Positions 41,379 to 46,057 of a stretch of DNA of 46,057 bases are shown piece by piece (the first letter of the stretch is position 1; each line of letters begins with the position of its first letter). The translations under genes and the position numbers were made by a program. The notes under the pieces are model-generated. The model was not told the origin of the DNA and did not search any database. It saw nothing but the letters and a program-made list of their open reading frames with translations. The stretch lies in the NCBI GenBank assembly GCA_027490985.1, contig JAIXXC010000321.1, forward strand, positions 1-46,057, given 5' to 3'. This DNA comes from Verrucomicrobiales bacterium (GTDB taxonomy: Bacteria; Verrucomicrobiota; Verrucomicrobiia; Limisphaerales; UBA9464).

Positions 41379-44300
41379 ATGAACAGTCATCACCCTTTGA
41401 AGATCATTAGTTTTTCACCATTTACCTTCTGGCGTCTTCATGCGTTGTATGAAATAGCGGTTTTTCATAACCTCAAATGGAGAGGACACAGGGTATCATA
41501 CATTACCTGCGATGGATTATTCAGCGACTGTGATATGTTCTGGGAATCGACTTGCGGCCCCAGACCTGAAAGCGCTTGCAAAATCTGCCAATCACACGTC
41601 CAAAACACGCTAACCGAGTTTGGTGTCCAACCAACCCCACTGGGTTCCTACAAGATCAACGATGTCAAATCCATCGCGAATGGATTTGTCACTGATCTAC
41701 CTGACGAACACCTTTTGGACGCGACCTACGAGGGTCTCCCGATTTCAAAATTGATTATTTCCTCAGTTCATTCACACTTGAGGATCAACTCGATCGACCT
41801 AAAGCACCCGAAGCATGTCGCTACAATCAGAAGTTACCTGTTCAGCGGAATTGTCGCTCTCATCCTGACTCGGAGGATGTTGGAGGTTGAGAAACCTGCA
41901 ATCGTCCTTTTATTCAACGGCCGGTTAGCAGTCACCAGAATCGCTTTGGAACTTTGCAAACGATCGGGGGTAAGAACCATTTGCCATGAACGCGGCGCTC
42001 TCTCCCAGTCTATATTGCTCTGGGAGAACGAATCCTGCATCTCTTTACGGCCGTTCGAATTACTGTCTCAGCGATGGCGTGATGTTCCTCTGTCTTCGTT
42101 TGAGTTCTCCAAGGCAACCGGTTGGTTGGAAGATCGGAGAAAAGGGAAGAATCTTGGGTGGAAGCCTTTTTCAGTGGACGGCACTTTAGGCATCGTTGAA
42201 GACTTCATTCAGAAACAGTCAGGAAAATCGATTATTGGTTTATTCACGAGCAGCACCGACGAATTCATAGCCGAAGACGAATTTAAATCTGCTTTTGAGA
42301 CTCAACAGAATTGGATTCGCCAGACGATAGATATTGCGAGAAACAATTCTCAGATTGCTTTGATCATTCGCGTACACCCGAATGCTGGCAGCAAGTCATC
42401 CACCGGCACAAACCATGATGAAATCAACTTCTTCCATCAGTTGGCAGAAGATCTACCGATTAATGTATTCCTCATCAGACCCGACGACCCGGTCAGTAGC
42501 TATTCGCTGTTGAAGCATTTGACGGTGGGACTCGCCTATTGCAGCACCATAGCGCTCGAGATGGCCTGTTTGGGTATCCCGGTGGCCTGCGCTGCTACCG
42601 GTCCTTGGACTTTTTGTGATTCAATAGAATTGATCAAGAATCCATCGGACTACCGTAGACTTCTGGACAATCTAATTTCCCTGCATGGTTCGAGCGAGAC
42701 TCGGTTGTCTAGGATCCGTTCAGCCATGCGGTTTGTTTATGCGTACATCTACCGCTGGAACATATCGTTCCCATTGGTCCGCATGCCTGACGTTCACAAT
42801 GGCATCCTGGATTGCCAATCGTCTGAGGACCTGAAACCTGGAAAACATCACTGCCTCGATTTTTGTGTGGATGTTCTTCTAGGGATCCGGGATTCAGTAC
42901 CTTCCCCAACCGTTCCGGTGCGACATGACGCAGAAAAGGAAGAGACCAACGCATTGATAAAATACATTGAAAATCTAGATCGTTCCACAGGAGCCTCCAG
43001 TTCGCCTTTAGTCAGCGTCATCATTCCATGCTATAACTACGCAGCATACGTAAGAGAGTGCATTCTCAGCGTGGTGAATCAAACCTTTTCTGATCTTGAA
43101 ATCATAGTAGTCAATGACGGTAGCACTGACAATTCCAAGAAGGTCATCGAGTCCTGCATACAAGAGTTCGGTAACACCAAGATAACCCTAGTTGATCAAC
43201 CCAATTCCGGTCAACCGGCGATATCAAGAAATAACGGGATCAAGGTCGCTAAAGGCAGATTTATATTACCGCTCGATGCCGATGATGTTTTGGGTTCAAT
43301 GATGATTGCCGAATGCTTAGATACGTTTAATCGCAACCCTGAGTCTTCAGTTGTTTATACAGATTTCATCAATCAGTCACCGGACAAGTCCCAGCATATT
43401 CAGGCCACCGGCGAGTTTCGATCCGAGCTCTTGCGAGTGAACAATCAACTCGCGTACTGTTCGATGTATCGAAGAGAGGTCTGGGAAACACTTGGAGGAT
43501 ACCATACCAATATTCGAGGGTATGAGGATTGGGATTTCTGGTTAGGGGCTTCCCTAGCCGGATTCATAGGCAAACGGATTCCCAAGGCCCATTTCATCTA
43601 CCGAGCCAAAGACTCTGGCGTTTTCTCCCAGGCAGTCGTGAAAGACAGGTTTCTCAAGGCGCAACTGCGACTGAACAATCCTCAGGCCTATTCTTCCGAA
43701 GAGATCTCTGAAGCAATTTGTATCACGGGTTCAGCGACTGAAGGTAGGCCCGGGCAGAGTCGAAACCCGGACTCGGGGTCGGAGATGGCCCCAGCTTGTC
43801 AGGATCGGACGGTCGACCCGCTCACGCAGGACCCCGCCTCGCCTGCTCAGACCTCAAATGACCCACTTGCGCAGGCCGAATCCATGGCCCGCCAAGCGTT
43901 GGCCCTGGATCCGAGAGGCCCGGATGCGATGGCGCTGCTGGCCCATGTCCTCTTCAAGCAGAAACGCTGGTTGGATTGTGCCAGGACTTGCCAGGAACTG
44001 CTTTCGGTCCAGCCCAGGAACACTGACGCAATGGTGATCCTAGGCGAGTGCCTCGTGAACCTTGGGGATCTATCGACGGCCATTGAAGTGCTCCGGAGCG
44101 CAGTCACAATCTCCCCTGCAGACCAGGAAGTGGCAGACCGCATCGCCCAGCTCGAGAAACGCTGCGCCCAGACCGTGACACTGACGGCCGAACAAGAAAG
44201 GGAGATCGAGATGGGATTGCAGGTCCTCGAGCGCGACGAGATCCCAAAAGCCCTGGAGCATTACCGGCGCGCACAGAGCCTTGGACCTGCACATCCGGAT

Positions 44301-46057
44301 CTCGACGTGATCGTCCAAGAACTAGAGACCCGGCTTGCTTCGACGCCTGCCGCGGGGGATGGAAGACCTGTGGCGCCCGGCACCCCGACTGTACCGACAG
44401 TCCCGATTTCCCCGACACTCCGGGAAGAGACCCGACATCGGGAATCAGGCTGGTCGTTCCTGATCATCACCAACGGAAAGCGCCCCGATAAACTGCGCCG
44501 GGAAATCGAATCCATCCGGGCGCTGGGCATTCCCCACCATGAGATCCTTGTGGGTGGAGAACCTCCGTCGGATCTGCCCGAGGGCGTGGGCTCCGTCCTG
44601 GCCGTCGATGCGGCCCGCAATGGCCGCCTTGGCGAGATGCGCAATGCCCTCACGGCCGCGGCCAGATATGATCATCTGGTCGTTGTCGACGACGACTTCC
44701 TGTTCCACGACGACTTCTACCAAGGTCTCCAACGGTTTGGCGACGATTGGGAAGCGCTGTCCGTTCGTATCCTCAACCCGGACGGATCGCGATTCTGGGA
44801 TTGGGCGACCCATGGTGGCCCCCGGGGGCATGTGCTGTTGGACTACGACGAGAACGACGACCATGTCTACATCACCGGGGGGCTCATTCTGCTGAAGGCC
44901 GAGGTGACCGACCGGGTGCAGTGGGACGACGGGCGCGGATTCTATCAGGGCGAGGACTTGGATTTCTCCAGACGCCTTCGCAAGGCGGGGATACGCCCCC
45001 TGTTCAACCGCCATAGCACCACCACACACGACGACGGCCGATACACCCTCGATTTGAATCCGGCGGGCCGCCGAATCGCACGGCGCTCTATCGAGCTCGG
45101 GCTACCGGTTCGCTGGGCGGCGCCCATTTTCAATCCCAGCGGTTATGCGAGCGAGGCGATCAACTTCGTCCTGCCATTGGAGAAGCGCTGCGATTTGGGG
45201 ATATTCCATCAAACGACCGTCTATTCCGAGAGCTTCACCCGCGGTTTGGCCACCGAAGATCGGGAGGCCCTGTTCCGGATGCGCGACCGGTTCAAAGGAT
45301 TGAGTGGCGGTATCGTCGTTTCACACAATCCCGCAGGCGGATTCATCCGCCTCCCTGACGCTGCCTACAGCATCGGCCGCACAATGTTCGAGACCGACCG
45401 TATCGCGCCCGAGTGGGTCGCGGCCTGCAATCGGATGGATGAGGTTTGGGTACCGTCGCAATACAATGTCGAGACCTTCGCAGCCAGCGGGGTAGAACGA
45501 CCAAAATTGGTGGTGATCCCGGGGGCGGTGGATTCGGAGTTTTTCGATCCAGCCCGGCACTCCGCCTATCCGCTGCCTGGCAAGGCCCGGTTCAACTTCC
45601 TGTCGATCTTCGAGTGGTCGTCGCGCAAGGGCTGGGATGTGCTCATCGCCGCGTATCTCCGCGAGTTCTCGGCCCAGGACGACGTCTGCCTCTGGCTGCG
45701 CACCTACCTCTTCTCGAAACCCGATGGCGATCCCGCCCAGGAGATCCGTCGACGGATCGACGCCTTCACCGCATCGCTGGGGTTGGAAGGCAAGGACCTG
45801 CCCCGCATCGAACTCATTGCCGAACAGGTGCCGAGCGACCAATTGCCGGGCCTGTACCTCGCCTGCGATTGCTACGTGGCCCCGAGCCGAGGAGAAGGCT
45901 GGGGACGCCCGCAGCACGAGGCGATGCTCATGGAACGCCCGGTCATCGCCACGAACTGGAGTGCGAACACGGAGTTCATGACCGAGGAGACCAGCTACCT
46001 CATCGATTATGAAATGGTGGAAGCCCGCGGGCTCGAGCCTGAGCTGTGGCACTACAA
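41379..46057 (+). CDS. Very large multi-domain glycosyltransferase, 3' end outside window
   Basis: My own translation reads 1,559 codons from ATG 41379 to the window edge without a stop; the ORF track misses it because no stop is reached. Domains in order: a capsule-synthesis-like GT-B-type region (1 to about 500; five cysteines between 44 and 70, ICHERGALSQ around 203); a GT2 domain (VSVIIPCYNYAAYVRE from 545, DADD at 633-636, GYEDWDFWL at 714); a low-complexity linker (about 785-825); TPR-like repeats (about 828-928); a second GT2-like domain (GWSFLIITNGKRPDKL from 1024, DDD at 1104-1106, GEDLDFSRRL at 1191); and a GT4-like domain (SRGEGWGRPQHEAM from 1503). Base composition rises sharply near 43,735. 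The likely role is building a Pse-containing glycan on a protein or surface polymer; the acceptor is unknown. Confidence 0.9.
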   Translation, partial: MNSHHPLKIISFSPFTFWRLHALYEIAVFHNLKWRGHRVSYITCDGLFSDCDMFWESTCGPRPESACKICQSHVQNTLTEFGVQPTPLGSYKINDVKSIANGFVTDLPDEHLLDATYEGLPISKLIISSVHSHLRINSIDLKHPKHVATIRSYLFSGIVALILTRRMLEVEKPAIVLLFNGRLAVTRIALELCKRSGVRTICHERGALSQSILLWENESCISLRPFELLSQRWRDVPLSSFEFSKATGWLEDRRKGKNLGWKPFSVDGTLGIVEDFIQKQSGKSIIGLFTSSTDEFIAEDEFKSAFETQQNWIRQTIDIARNNSQIALIIRVHPNAGSKSSTGTNHDEINFFHQLAEDLPINVFLIRPDDPVSSYSLLKHLTVGLAYCSTIALEMACLGIPVACAATGPWTFCDSIELIKNPSDYRRLLDNLISLHGSSETRLSRIRSAMRFVYAYIYRWNISFPLVRMPDVHNGILDCQSSEDLKPGKHHCLDFCVDVLLGIRDSVPSPTVPVRHDAEKEETNALIKYIENLDRSTGASSSPLVSVIIPCYNYAAYVRECILSVVNQTFSDLEIIVVNDGSTDNSKKVIESCIQEFGNTKITLVDQPNSGQPAISRNNGIKVAKGRFILPLDADDVLGSMMIAECLDTFNRNPESSVVYTDFINQSPDKSQHIQATGEFRSELLRVNNQLAYCSMYRREVWETLGGYHTNIRGYEDWDFWLGASLAGFIGKRIPKAHFIYRAKDSGVFSQAVVKDRFLKAQLRLNNPQAYSSEEISEAICITGSATEGRPGQSRNPDSGSEMAPACQDRTVDPLTQDPASPAQTSNDPLAQAESMARQALALDPRGPDAMALLAHVLFKQKRWLDCARTCQELLSVQPRNTDAMVILGECLVNLGDLSTAIEVLRSAVTISPADQEVADRIAQLEKRCAQTVTLTAEQEREIEMGLQVLERDEIPKALEHYRRAQSLGPAHPDLDVIVQELETRLASTPAAGDGRPVAPGTPTVPTVPISPTLREETRHRESGWSFLIITNGKRPDKLRREIESIRALGIPHHEILVGGEPPSDLPEGVGSVLAVDAARNGRLGEMRNALTAAARYDHLVVVDDDFLFHDDFYQGLQRFGDDWEALSVRILNPDGSRFWDWATHGGPRGHVLLDYDENDDHVYITGGLILLKAEVTDRVQWDDGRGFYQGEDLDFSRRLRKAGIRPLFNRHSTTTHDDGRYTLDLNPAGRRIARRSIELGLPVRWAAPIFNPSGYASEAINFVLPLEKRCDLGIFHQTTVYSESFTRGLATEDREALFRMRDRFKGLSGGIVVSHNPAGGFIRLPDAAYSIGRTMFETDRIAPEWVAACNRMDEVWVPSQYNVETFAASGVERPKLVVIPGAVDSEFFDPARHSAYPLPGKARFNFLSIFEWSSRKGWDVLIAAYLREFSAQDDVCLWLRTYLFSKPDGDPAQEIRRRIDAFTASLGLEGKDLPRIELIAEQVPSDQLPGLYLACDCYVAPSRGEGWGRPQHEAMLMERPVIATNWSANTEFMTEETSYLIDYEMVEARGLEPELWHY

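Noticed and set aside
41110-41380. Small ORFs (62 aa plus, 85 aa minus) before the giant gene
   Set aside because: They overlap the sigma-54 promoter, have no recognisable features and oppose each other on the same DNA.

Overview
The window looks like a piece of a high-GC chromosome from the Verrucomicrobiota (PVC superphylum). The evidence is a PEP-CTERM exported protein, a run of PVC-type secreted proteins (planctomycete-type cytochrome c/DUF1549/DUF1553, DUF1501, and a beta-propeller/HEAT/heme-c protein), a DUF4832 protein, and many secreted proteins without known function. Housekeeping anchors are rpmB, argB, aspS and a tRNA-Ala(CGC) carrying the G3-U70 identity pair. No phage, plasmid, transposase or CRISPR features were seen.

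Layout. Bases 1-11,112 are mostly minus-strand: a truncated secreted protein, two adjacent secreted hypotheticals, a sugar-acid cassette (SMP-30 lactonase, 2-keto-3-deoxy-galactonate-type kinase, KDPG/KDPGal-type aldolase), an RND efflux pump with its membrane-fusion lipoprotein, and an exported glycerophosphodiesterase. The plus-strand PEP-CTERM gene sits among them. Bases 11,500-20,283 are plus-strand secreted PVC genes. Bases 20,401-29,024 are housekeeping and orphan genes on both strands (L28, S41-like protein, PaaK-like ligase, small membrane protein, ArgB, an ATP-grasp-like orphan, a 65-aa protein, tRNA-Ala, AspRS). Bases 29,159-46,057 are all plus-strand: fliD, a complete pseudaminic-acid pathway (pseB, C, F, G, I, H), five further sugar-modification genes linked by tight spacing or overlap, and a very large multi-domain glycosyltransferase that runs off the right edge.

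The right-hand 17 kb is the most interesting region. FliD next to Pse synthesis points to glycosylation of flagellar or other surface proteins. The large glycosyltransferase (at least 1,559 residues) is missing from the supplied ORF track because it has no stop codon inside the window. It joins an AT-richer N-terminal half (capsule-type domain plus GT2) to a GC-rich C-terminal half (TPRs, a second GT2-like module, a GT4-like module). A perfect match to the sigma-54 -24/-12 consensus lies about 107 bp before it, and a one-mismatch match lies about 85 bp before pseB, so the two transcription units may share sigma-54 control.

A second pattern is a family of roughly 110-138 bp hairpin-forming repeats at three loci (273-722, 11,241-11,351, 13,142-13,385). 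At each locus it lies in the gap just upstream of a plus-strand gene for a secreted protein. All domain names come from motif recognition by eye; no database search was run.
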